Source of the DNA: Moryella indoligenes
GTDB taxonomy: Bacteria; Bacillota; Clostridia; Lachnospirales; Lachnospiraceae
Direction of reading: 5' to 3'
NCBI RefSeq assembly: GCF_030812885.1
Contig: NZ_JAUSTO010000003.1
Span: 192,365-256,364, forward strand
Length of the DNA stretch: 64,000 nt
Positions 1 through 7,424 of the stretch are shown here, piece by piece. A model generated the notes under the pieces. It made no database searches. It saw nothing but the letters and a program-made list of their open reading frames with translations, and had not been told where the DNA came from. Position 1 is the first letter of the stretch, and every line of letters begins with the position of its first letter. A program made the position numbers and the translations under genes.

Positions 1-816
1 CTGTCCGCTCTTTCTTCCCAGCCTGCCGCCGCGCACCATTTTTCTGAGCAGTGGATGCGGGCGATACTTCGGATCTCCTGTCTCAGCCTGCAGCACCTGC
101 ATGATCTTCAGTACGACATCGAGTCCGATCAGATCTCCGAGCGCCAGCGGTCCCATGGGGTGATTGGCCCCGAGCCGCATTGCCTCGTCAATTCTGTCCA
201 CCGGGACATCATTTTCTGCATAAATGCCAATCGCCTCATTGATCATCGGAATCAGAATGCGATCCACGACAAAGCCTGCGAACTCCGGCATCTGCAGCGG
301 TCTCTTTCCAATATCCTCTGCAATCGCACTGACCTTATCGGCAATTTCCTGCGGTGTATTCATGCCTACGCAGATCTCAATCAGCCTCATGACCGGAGCC
401 GGATTGAAGAAATGCATCCCGATGACAGGACGGTCAAGCCCCTGGCTCAGCTCCGTGATGGAGAGCGAGCTCGTATTGGTTGCAAAAATACAGTCCTTCT
501 TGCAAATTCCCTCCAGCTCCCTGAATATATCCTTCTTGACCTGCATATCCTCAACGGAGGCCTCAACCACAAGATCGCACTCAAGGCAGAGATATTTCGT
601 ACCGGTTCGTATATTTCCCATGATACGATCCATCTCCTCCTGGGAGATTCTGCCGCGATCCACTCTGTCCTTAAGCCGTGCCTCAATTCGCCGCTTTCCT
701 CTTCCGGCAACCAGCTCATTGACATCACAGAGATACACCTCATATCCGTCTGCCTGGGCAAAGGTCTGTGCGATACCCCCACCCATAGTTCCGGAACCAA
801 TGACTCCGACCTTCAT
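1..816 (-). CDS. hbd: 3-hydroxybutyryl-CoA dehydrogenase, second copy (partial, 3' end off window)
   Basis: This is an NAD(P)-dependent 3-hydroxyacyl-CoA dehydrogenase, the enzyme that interconverts acetoacetyl-CoA and 3-hydroxybutyryl-CoA in butyrate synthesis. The 272 codons present begin with the Rossmann motif VIGSGTMGGG and contain NTSSLS, HFFNP and NHPMGPLALGDLIG. The product closely matches the complete 277-residue copy at 4162-4995, so only about five residues and the stop are missing. The ATG at 816 follows a strong AAGGAGGAG site. One family-conserved position differs: the motif GFVVNRIL reads GFVVDRIL, so Asn185 is Asp (codon 264-262). This Asn belongs to the active site in characterised family members. 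The gene follows the etfA terminator and has its own candidate promoter, so it need not be co-transcribed with the butyrate operon. It may be a paralogue with altered activity. Confidence 0.93.
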   Translation of the reverse strand, partial: MKVGVIGSGTMGGGIAQTFAQADGYEVYLCDVNELVAGRGKRRIEARLKDRVDRGRISQEEMDRIMGNIRTGTKYLCLECDLVVEASVEDMQVKKDIFRELEGICKKDCIFATNTSSLSITELSQGLDRPVIGMHFFNPAPVMRLIEICVGMNTPQEIADKVSAIAEDIGKRPLQMPEFAGFVVDRILIPMINEAIGIYAENDVPVDRIDEAMRLGANHPMGPLALGDLIGLDVVLKIMQVLQAETGDPKYRPHPLLRKMVRGGRLGRKSGQ

Positions 817-821
817 AGACA

Positions 822-883
822 CTCCTCCTTTGATAGAAACTATAATTAGTTAAAATTCTAGGAAAATTTCGGACAAAAGTAAA
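822..883 (-). promoter_or_regulatory. Promoter and ribosome binding site of the second hbd copy
   Basis: On the minus strand TTTACT (883-878) and TAGAAT (860-855) are separated by 17 bases, close to the sigma-A consensus. An AAGGAGGAG ribosome site (830-822) precedes the ATG at 816. The promoter lies after the etfA terminator, which supports independent transcription of this hbd copy. Confidence 0.5.
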
Positions 884-927
884 GCTAAGTCTTTTTATTA
901 ACAAGAGTATCAATAAAGCATCGCAAC

Positions 928-959
928 AAAAAAGGCCACTGCATTCATATGCAATGGCC
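928..959 (-). terminator. Rho-independent terminator after etfA
   Basis: Read on the minus strand, GGCCATTGCAT and ATGCAGTGGCC form an 11-bp stem with one G-U pair and a 4-base loop, followed by six T residues. It lies about 20 bases beyond the etfA stop and separates the main butyrate operon from the second hbd copy. Confidence 0.85.
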
Positions 960-978
960 CCTCTCAATTTTTTTATGA

Positions 979-2031
979 TTACTGTTTTGCTGCGATAAAC
1001 GCACTGATCTCCTTTGCCAACGCCGGAACGATCTTGTTCAGATCGCCGACGATGCCGATATCTGCCACATCAAAGATCGGAGCGTCCTCATCCTTATTGA
1101 TCGCAATGATGAGATCGGACTCCTCCATACCTGCCAGATGCTGGATCGCACCAGAGATACCGCAGGCAATGTACACCTGAGGACGAACGGTCTTTCCTGT
1201 CTGTCCGACCTGAAGATCCTTCGGCTTCCAGCCCGCATCAACCACCGCACGGGAGCAGGAGACCTCTCCGCCGATTGCCTTTGCGAGATCCTCAAGAATC
1301 TTGAAGTTCTCAGGACTTCCTACACCGCGGCCGCCGGATACGAGGATCTTTGCGTCCATAATGTCAACGGTATCGCTGATCTTCTTGACGACCTCAAGAA
1401 TCTCAACATACTTCTCATTCGGAGTGAAGCCCGGGTTGAACTTCACAACATCGCACTTTCTGCCTTCCTGCTTCTCTCTCTTCTGCATAACACCCGGGCG
1501 AACAGTCGCCATCTGCGGACGGTTGTTCGGGCAGGCGATGGTTGCGATCGTGTTTCCGCCAAAAGCCGGACGGGTCATGAGCAGCTGATTATGCTTCTGC
1601 TCGTGCTCCTTGCCCGGAACGACAACCAGCGGGAAATCACCGATATCAAGCTTCGTGCAGTCCGCAGTAAGTCCGGTAGCGACTCTCGCGGAGACGCTCG
1701 GACCGAGGTCACGACCGATCGGTGTAGCACCGATCAGAACGATCTCCGGCTTGTAGGTATTGATCACCTCGGAGAGTGCATGGGTGTACGGCTCTGTTCT
1801 GTACTCCTTGAGCTCCGGATCGTCCACCACAATAACCGTATCTGCACCGTACTCCGCGAGCTCCTTGACCTGCTCCTCCATCTCAGAACCGATCAGAACT
1901 GCGGTAACCTCTGTCTTCAGATCTGCTGCCAGATCCTTTGCTTTGCCGATTAACTCAAATGCGATACCACTGATTCTGCCATCGACCTGCTCGGCAAAGA
2001 TATATACTCCCTTATATTCTTCTAAGTTCAT
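979..2031 (-). CDS. etfA: Electron transfer flavoprotein alpha subunit
   Basis: EtfA (350 residues) pairs with EtfB and, in butyrate-forming Clostridia, with butyryl-CoA dehydrogenase. That complex oxidises NADH and, by flavin-based bifurcation, reduces both crotonyl-CoA and ferredoxin. The C-terminal FAD-binding half is clear: SGGRGVGSPENF near residue 232, then GQTGKTVRPQVYIACGISGA and INKDEDAPIFDVADIGIVGD. The ATG follows a GTGAGGGAA-type site. It is the last gene of the thl-crt-hbd-bcd-etfB-etfA operon, 27 bases after etfB, and is followed by a terminator. Bifurcation is inferred from the family and from linkage to bcd. Confidence 0.96.
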   Translation of the reverse strand: MNLEEYKGVYIFAEQVDGRISGIAFELIGKAKDLAADLKTEVTAVLIGSEMEEQVKELAEYGADTVIVVDDPELKEYRTEPYTHALSEVINTYKPEIVLIGATPIGRDLGPSVSARVATGLTADCTKLDIGDFPLVVVPGKEHEQKHNQLLMTRPAFGGNTIATIACPNNRPQMATVRPGVMQKREKQEGRKCDVVKFNPGFTPNEKYVEILEVVKKISDTVDIMDAKILVSGGRGVGSPENFKILEDLAKAIGGEVSCSRAVVDAGWKPKDLQVGQTGKTVRPQVYIACGISGAIQHLAGMEESDLIIAINKDEDAPIFDVADIGIVGDLNKIVPALAKEISAFIAAKQ

Positions 2032-2058
2032 TTTTCCCTCACCACTTTTCAGATTATT

Positions 2059-2841
2059 TTAGATAACGTGCCTACTGGTTAACTGCTCCATAAGATATGC
2101 TACAGATGCCTCAGCATCAAGATTGACCTTGGTTCCCTTGCCCTTCTTGACCTTATCGGAGGCCTTCGCGATCTTTGTCGGAGAACCTGCAAGTCCCATA
2201 TCCTTATCCTGAAGGGTGGGCAGATTCGCTCTTCCCCAGGTTGTAACCTCTTCATCAAAGGCATCAAAGATGCGGCCGACAGTCATATAGCGCGGATCAT
2301 TCAGCTCTGCCAGAGCAGTGCAGAGGCAGGGAAGCTTCACCTTAAGCACATGATATCTGTCATCGAACTGACGCTGAACAATCGCATAATCGCCCTCGAT
2401 CTTCAGATTCTGAGTGTAGGAGATAACCGGAAGGCCAAGGTGCTCCGCGATCTGCGGGCCGACCTGTGCGGTATCGCCATCAATTGCCTGACGGCCGGTG
2501 ATGATGAGATCATACTCGAGGTTACGAATTGCAGCTGCAATCGTACTGGAGGTGGCCCAGGTATCTGCGCCGCCGAGCACTCTGTCGGTGACAAGGATCA
2601 TCTTGTCAGCGCCCATTGCGTAAGCCTCACGCAGCATATCAGTCGCCTTCGGAAGACCCATCGTGAGCACAGTGACCTCTGCTCCACACTCGTCCTTCAG
2701 TCTCAGCGCCGCCTCGAGGCCTGCCTTATCATCCGGGTTCATGATAGCCAGCATTGCTGCTCTGTTCAGTGTTCCGTCCGGGTTGAATGCAACGCCTCCC
2801 TTTGTATCCGGAACCTGCTTAATGCATACGATAACTTTCAC
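2059..2841 (-). CDS. etfB: Electron transfer flavoprotein beta subunit
   Basis: EtfB (260 residues) is the partner of EtfA and in bifurcating complexes carries the FAD that accepts hydride from NADH. It starts MKVIVCIKQVPDTKGG and contains MNPDDKAGLEAALRLKD, the nucleotide-binding stretch AYAMGADKMILVTD and the family signature GRQAIDGDTAQVGPQIAEHLGLP near residues 116-138. It lies 17 bases downstream of bcd and 27 bases upstream of etfA, in the usual bcd-etfB-etfA order. The length is normal for the family. Confidence 0.96.
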   Translation of the reverse strand: MKVIVCIKQVPDTKGGVAFNPDGTLNRAAMLAIMNPDDKAGLEAALRLKDECGAEVTVLTMGLPKATDMLREAYAMGADKMILVTDRVLGGADTWATSSTIAAAIRNLEYDLIITGRQAIDGDTAQVGPQIAEHLGLPVISYTQNLKIEGDYAIVQRQFDDRYHVLKVKLPCLCTALAELNDPRYMTVGRIFDAFDEEVTTWGRANLPTLQDKDMGLAGSPTKIAKASDKVKKGKGTKVNLDAEASVAYLMEQLTSRHVI

Positions 2842-2858
2842 GATCTGTCCCTCCTAAT

Positions 2859-4010
2859 TTATTTCAGTAAGTTTGCGGAAATGACCATGCGCTGAACCTC
2901 AGAGGTTCCCTCATAGATCTCCGTGATCTTCGCGTCACGCATCATGCGCTCAACATCATACTCTCTGATATAACCATAGCCGCCGTGCAGCTGTACGCAC
3001 TTTGTGGTGACTGCCATAGCAGTCTCTGCTGCGAAGAGCTTTGCCTTTGCAGCCTCCATACCATACTGCTTCTGGGTCTGCTTCGCCATAGCTGCCTTGT
3101 ACACAAGAAGCTGTGCAGCTTCGACCTCTGTCGCCATATCTGCAATCTGGAACTGTGTATTCTGGAACTGTGCAAGGGAACGGCCAAACTGCTTTCTCTC
3201 CTTGACATAATCAATGGTTCTCTCAAGAGCGCCCTCCGCAAGGCCGAGAGCCTGAGAAGCAATACCGATACGTCCGCCATCCAGCGTATGCATGGCAATG
3301 TTAAAGCCCTTGCCTCTCTGCCCGAGCAGAGCAGTCTTCGGAATGCGGCAGTCCTGGAAAATAAGCTCATAGGTAGCAGAGCCGCGGATACCCATCTTCT
3401 TCTCCTTCACGCCGAAGGTGAAGCCCGGAGTTCCCTTCTCAACAATAAATGCAGAGATCTCCTTCATCATTCTGCCGCGCTTCTCAACAGTTCCGGTAAC
3501 GGCAATCACAATGTAGATATCTGCATACTTACCGTTGGTGATGAAGCACTTGGATCCGTTCAGAACCCACTCATCTCCGTCAAGCACAGCCTTTGTCTGC
3601 TGTCCCTGTGCGTCGGTTCCTGCTCCCGGCTCAGTCAGGCCAAAAGCACCGAGCTTCTTACCGCTTGCCAGCTCCGGAAGATACTTCTTCTTCTGAAGCT
3701 CGGTTCCGAAGGTAAGAATCGGATCCATGCAGAGAGATGTGTGTGCAGAAACAATAACGCCTGTGGTGCCACATACCTTGGAGAGCTCCTCAACGCACAT
3801 CGCGTAGGTGAGGATGTCGCAGCCCTGTCCGCCATACTCCTTCGGAATCGGAATACCAAAGAAGCCATAGCGCGCCATCTTCTCGACAGTCTCCATCGGG
3901 AAGCGCTCAGTCTCATCGACCTCCTGAGCCAGCGGCTTCACTTCGTTTTCAGCGAATTCTCTGAATAACGTGCGCGCCATTTCGTGTTTCTTGTCTAATA
4001 CGAAATCCAT
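2859..4010 (-). CDS. bcd: Butyryl-CoA dehydrogenase (short-chain acyl-CoA dehydrogenase)
   Basis: This FAD enzyme (383 residues) reduces crotonyl-CoA to butyryl-CoA and, with EtfAB, is the energy-conserving step of butyrate formation. It has the acyl-CoA dehydrogenase signatures AFGLTEPGAGTDAQ and LNGSKCFITNG in the middle, and the C-terminal QLHGGYGYIREYDVERMMRDAKI followed by EIYEGTSEVQRM. Glu367 in YEGTSE is at the catalytic-base position known from Megasphaera elsdenii Bcd. It precedes etfB by 17 bases. A perfect 12-bp inverted repeat lies between it and the upstream hbd gene. Confidence 0.96.
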   Translation of the reverse strand: MDFVLDKKHEMARTLFREFAENEVKPLAQEVDETERFPMETVEKMARYGFFGIPIPKEYGGQGCDILTYAMCVEELSKVCGTTGVIVSAHTSLCMDPILTFGTELQKKKYLPELASGKKLGAFGLTEPGAGTDAQGQQTKAVLDGDEWVLNGSKCFITNGKYADIYIVIAVTGTVEKRGRMMKEISAFIVEKGTPGFTFGVKEKKMGIRGSATYELIFQDCRIPKTALLGQRGKGFNIAMHTLDGGRIGIASQALGLAEGALERTIDYVKERKQFGRSLAQFQNTQFQIADMATEVEAAQLLVYKAAMAKQTQKQYGMEAAKAKLFAAETAMAVTTKCVQLHGGYGYIREYDVERMMRDAKITEIYEGTSEVQRMVISANLLK

Positions 4011-4055
4011 TTATCCTTCCTCCATGTTAAATAATTAACGCACTTCGACGTATCA

Positions 4056-4085
4056 CTGCGGGGATACCCTTTCGTATCCCCGCAG
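4056..4085 (-). other. Intercistronic hairpin between hbd and bcd
   Basis: CTGCGGGGATAC and GTATCCCCGCAG form a perfect 12-bp stem with a 6-base loop. No T-run follows on the minus strand, so a terminator is unlikely. It may be an RNA stability or processing element that sets the bcd-etfBA level apart from the upstream genes. Confidence 0.6.
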
Positions 4086-4161
4086 AACGTCTCCATACAA
4101 TTACTGCCCATTATTATAACAGAAAAGCCAAGCCGCGAACAGTATTTCTGTTCTCAATTTC

Positions 4162-4995
4162 TCAATACTCGTAGAAACCTCTTCCCGTCTTTCTTCCCAA
4201 TCTGCCTCCGCGAACCATCTTTCTGAGCAGCGGATGCGGGCGATACTTCGAATCTCCGGTCTCCTGCTGCAGCACCTGCATGATCGCAAGCACGACATCG
4301 AGTCCGATCAGATCTCCCAGCGCCAGCGGCCCCATCGGATGATTTGCGCCGAGCTTCATTGCCTCATCAATCTTTTCCGCCGGAACATCATTCTCCGCAT
4401 AGACACCGATCGCCTCATTGATCATCGGAATCAGGATCCGGTTCACGACAAATCCGGCAAATTCACGCATCTGCACCGGAATCTTCCCGATATCCTCGGA
4501 GATAGCACTGACCTTATCTGCAATTTCCTGGGGCGTATTCAGTCCGACACTGACCTCAACCAGCTTCATGACAGGTGCCGGGTTAAAGAAGTGCATACCT
4601 GTGACCGGTCTGTCAAGCCCTGCGCCTATCTCCGTAATGGAGAGCGAAGAGGTATTTGTAGTAAAAAGACAATCCTTCTTACAGATGGTCGCAAGCTCAC
4701 GGAAGGTATCCTTCTTGATCTGCATATTCTCAACGGCAGCCTCGACGATGAGGTCGCATTCCTCGCAGATGTATTTGGTTCCCGTGTGAATGCGGTCAAG
4801 AATTGCCGTCATCTCCTCTTCTGTCATCTTGCCGCGACTGACGCGCTTCTGGAGATTGGCCTCAATACGCTTCTTTCCTCTTCCGGCAAAGATTTCGTTC
4901 AGATCACAGAGGCATACCTCATAGCCCTCGACCTGCGCAAATGCCTGTGCAATGCCGGCTCCCATGGTTCCGGCTCCGATAACGCCTACCTTCAT
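4162..4995 (-). CDS. hbd: 3-hydroxybutyryl-CoA dehydrogenase, operon copy
   Basis: This 277-residue enzyme reduces acetoacetyl-CoA to 3-hydroxybutyryl-CoA, the second reductive-branch step of butyrate synthesis. An N-terminal Rossmann fold (VIGAGTMGAG, residues 5-14) is followed by NTSSLS near 114, HFFNP with His135, GFVVNRIL with Asn185, and NHPMGPLALGDLIG. The expected Ser/His/Asn active-site set is complete, unlike the second copy at 1-816. The start follows an AAGGAGGAG site. It is 98 bases downstream of crt and 151 bases upstream of bcd. Confidence 0.96.
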   Translation of the reverse strand: MKVGVIGAGTMGAGIAQAFAQVEGYEVCLCDLNEIFAGRGKKRIEANLQKRVSRGKMTEEEMTAILDRIHTGTKYICEECDLIVEAAVENMQIKKDTFRELATICKKDCLFTTNTSSLSITEIGAGLDRPVTGMHFFNPAPVMKLVEVSVGLNTPQEIADKVSAISEDIGKIPVQMREFAGFVVNRILIPMINEAIGVYAENDVPAEKIDEAMKLGANHPMGPLALGDLIGLDVVLAIMQVLQQETGDSKYRPHPLLRKMVRGGRLGRKTGRGFYEY

Positions 4996-5093
4996 AGAAT
5001 ACTCCTCCTTATTACTGTGTCATCATACTATATATTTCTGATTGCCGCCACAAAAAACGCTTGATTTATGTATAGATTTAACAGATACCCTTA

Positions 5094-5870
5094 TCAGTGA
5101 TTCAAAAACTCTCTCTCTTTACGCTTCTCCAGAAACGCAGACATGCCTTCTTTCTGGTCATGTGTGCCAAAACAACTGCCGAACAGCTTCTCCTCAAGCA
5201 CAATTGCGGCATCCATATCTGCTTCCAGTCCTTCATTGACCGCCTTCTTGCAGGCGCGCACCGCGATCGGCGCATTGGAGGCAATCCTTGCGGCGAGCTT
5301 CTCCGCCTCCGGTATCAACTGCTCCAGCGGATAGACAGCATTCACCAGGCCGATGCGAAGCGCCTCCTCCGCCCTAATATTCTTTGCAGTATAGATGAGC
5401 TGCTTCGCCATGCCCGGACCGACCAGCCGGGCCAGTCGCTGGGTGCCACCAAACCCCGGAGTAATGCCAAGTCCCACCTCCGGCTGTCCGAACATCGCAT
5501 TCTCCGAACAGATCCGGAAATCACAGCACATGGAGAGCTCACAGCCCCCACCGAGTGCAAAACCATTGACCGCAGCGATCACCGGGACGGGCAGCGTCTC
5601 TATCATGCGAAATACATCGTTTCCCTTCTTTCCAAAGGCCTCTCCCTCCGCAGCGCTGAGTCCGCTCATCTCCGCGATATCTGCCCCGGCGACAAAGGAC
5701 TTCTCGCCGGCTCCAGTCACAATGAGGCAACGAATTTCTTCCATATCGACGCTCTCAACAACGGTCTTTAATTCGTCCAGAACCTCACTGTTTAAAGCAT
5801 TCAGAGCTTTTGGGCGATTAATGGTTATGATTCCGATCTGCCCTTTGCTTTCATAATCTACATATCCCAT
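5094..5870 (-). CDS. crt: 3-hydroxybutyryl-CoA dehydratase (crotonase)
   Basis: A 258-residue crotonase-fold hydratase that dehydrates 3-hydroxybutyryl-CoA to crotonyl-CoA. The oxyanion-hole motif AGADIAEM lies near residue 61. The two catalytic glutamates expected in this family are Glu111 (GGGCELSM) and Glu131 (GQPEVGLGITPGFGGTQRL). Length and motifs are standard. It sits between thl (130 bases upstream, with an intervening hairpin) and hbd (98 bases downstream). Confidence 0.95.
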   Translation of the reverse strand: MGYVDYESKGQIGIITINRPKALNALNSEVLDELKTVVESVDMEEIRCLIVTGAGEKSFVAGADIAEMSGLSAAEGEAFGKKGNDVFRMIETLPVPVIAAVNGFALGGGCELSMCCDFRICSENAMFGQPEVGLGITPGFGGTQRLARLVGPGMAKQLIYTAKNIRAEEALRIGLVNAVYPLEQLIPEAEKLAARIASNAPIAVRACKKAVNEGLEADMDAAIVLEEKLFGSCFGTHDQKEGMSAFLEKRKEREFLNH

Positions 5871-5910
5871 AGCTTCCCTCGCTTCTTCTTAACTCTTCTT
5901 AACGCACCAC

Positions 5911-5938
5911 GCGCAGTGCCGAATTTTCGGCACTGCGC
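5911..5938 (-). other. Intercistronic hairpin between thl and crt
   Basis: GCGCAGTGCCGA and TCGGCACTGCGC form a perfect 12-bp stem around a 4-base loop. No T-run follows on the transcribed strand. It is a second mid-operon hairpin like that at 4056-4085 and may tune thl messenger against the downstream genes. Confidence 0.6.
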
Positions 5939-6000
5939 ACCCAGCCTGTTTCTACTGATATCTGATTTTCATCAAGTGATAACCGAGCCCTGCTCTGCAC

Positions 6001-7185
6001 TTACTCGTACTTCTCCACAATTGTGGCGCAGCCCTGTCCGCCGCCGATGCAGAGGGTTGCGAGACCTCTCTTTGCATCTCTCTTCTGCATCTCGTGAAGC
6101 AGCGTCACCAGAATGCGGCAGCCGGAAGCGCCGATCGGATGTCCAAGTGCAACCGCGCCTCCGTTGACATTGACCTTCGACATGTCAAACTTCAGGTCCC
6201 TCGCCACGGCCACGGACTGCGCCGCAAAGGCCTCATTCGCCTCGACAAGATCCATATCATCGATGGTGAAGCCTGTCTTCTGGAAAGCCTTTGTGGTCGC
6301 CGCCACCGGACCGATTCCCATGATGGCTGGATCCACACCGCCCAGAGCGCCGCCGATCCAGGTGGCCATCGGCTTCACACCGAGCTCCTTCGCCTTCTCC
6401 TCGCTCATCACAATCACTGCTGCCGCGCCATCATTGATTCCGGAAGCATTTCCCGCTGTGACTATTCCATCCTTCTTGAATGCCGGCTTTAACTTCGCAA
6501 GTCCCTCGACTGTGGTGCCCTCTCTCGGCCCCTCATCCTTTGCGAACTCAACCACAGCCTTCTTCTGCTTCACTTGAACCGGAACGATCTCCGTGTCAAA
6601 CCGTCCCGCTGCCATCGCAGCGCAGGCCTTCTGCTGGCTGTCTGCGGAGAACGCATCCAGCTCCTCACGGGTCAGACCATACTTTTCAGCAACATTTTCT
6701 GCCGTAATACCCATGTGATAATCATTGAAGGCATCCCAGAGTCCGTCGTTCACCATGGTATCGATCATCGTCGCATTGTTCATTCTGTAGCCAAAGCGTG
6801 CCTTTGTCAGCGCATAGGGAGCCATGGACATATTCTCCATACCGCCTGCCACGACGATATCTGCATCTCCCGCCTGGATCATCTGTGCCGCCATATTGAC
6901 GCAGTTCAGACCGGAGCCGCAGACGATATTTACTGTCACTGCCGTGGATGTATAGGGAAGACCTGCCTTGAGCGCAGCCTGTCGCGCCGGGTTCTGGCCC
7001 AGAGCAGCCTGGAGCACATTACCCATGTACACGTGATCGACCTGTTCCGGGGTAATACCTGCCCGCTTCATGGCTTCCCGGATGACAATTGCACCGAGTT
7101 CCACCGCGGGGGTTGTGCTCAGCCCGCCGCCCATCTTTCCGATTGCGGTACGGCATGCGCCAGCAAGAACAATTTTCTTAGCCAT
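6001..7185 (-). CDS. thlA: Acetyl-CoA acetyltransferase (thiolase)
   Basis: Thiolase (394 residues) condenses two acetyl-CoA to acetoacetyl-CoA, the entry step to butyrate. Cys89 in NIVCGSGLN is the acyl-accepting nucleophile. GGAVALGHPIGASG provides the catalytic His, and CIGGGQGCA at the C terminus provides the second Cys. The start at 7185 was chosen because AAGGAGG lies just upstream and MAKKIVLAGACRTAIG is the usual thiolase N terminus. It is the first gene of the operon, behind a strong promoter with an overlapping palindrome. Confidence 0.96.
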   Translation of the reverse strand: MAKKIVLAGACRTAIGKMGGGLSTTPAVELGAIVIREAMKRAGITPEQVDHVYMGNVLQAALGQNPARQAALKAGLPYTSTAVTVNIVCGSGLNCVNMAAQMIQAGDADIVVAGGMENMSMAPYALTKARFGYRMNNATMIDTMVNDGLWDAFNDYHMGITAENVAEKYGLTREELDAFSADSQQKACAAMAAGRFDTEIVPVQVKQKKAVVEFAKDEGPREGTTVEGLAKLKPAFKKDGIVTAGNASGINDGAAAVIVMSEEKAKELGVKPMATWIGGALGGVDPAIMGIGPVAATTKAFQKTGFTIDDMDLVEANEAFAAQSVAVARDLKFDMSKVNVNGGAVALGHPIGASGCRILVTLLHEMQKRDAKRGLATLCIGGGQGCATIVEKYE

Positions 7186-7253
7186 AGCTTTTTTTCCTCC
7201 TTGAGCCTGAACATGATAAACCACATTTCTTTGTTTTTATTGCTTATAGCAAT

Positions 7254-7282
7254 AATATATCTGAGCCATTTCGCTTTGTCAA
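7254..7282 (-). promoter_or_regulatory. Promoter of the butyrate operon
   Basis: On the minus strand TTGACA (7282-7277) and TATATT (7259-7254) are 17 bases apart, a near-consensus sigma-A promoter. It lies about 70 bases upstream of the thl start. The -35 hexamer falls inside the palindrome at 7276-7295. Confidence 0.8.
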
Positions 7283-7295
7283 ACATTTTTGACAA
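7276..7295. promoter_or_regulatory. Rex-like palindromic operator over the thl -35 box
   Basis: TTGTCAAA and TTTGACAA form a perfect 8-bp inverted repeat around four bases. It covers the -35 box of the butyrate promoter, so a bound protein would block transcription. It resembles the TTGTTAA-N4-TTAACAA type site of the redox repressor Rex, but each arm is shifted one base from the centre, so the assignment is tentative. Confidence 0.5.
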
Positions 7296-7424
7296 TTTTT
7301 TATCAATCTCTTCTCTCTTCTCTTAGTTATTAAGCACTATATTGCGCTTTATATCGCGGATTTTGTGTACACATCTGTGCTTTTCTGCTTTTTTTATAGA
7401 TTATCTTGCTTCGCACGCAGAGGA

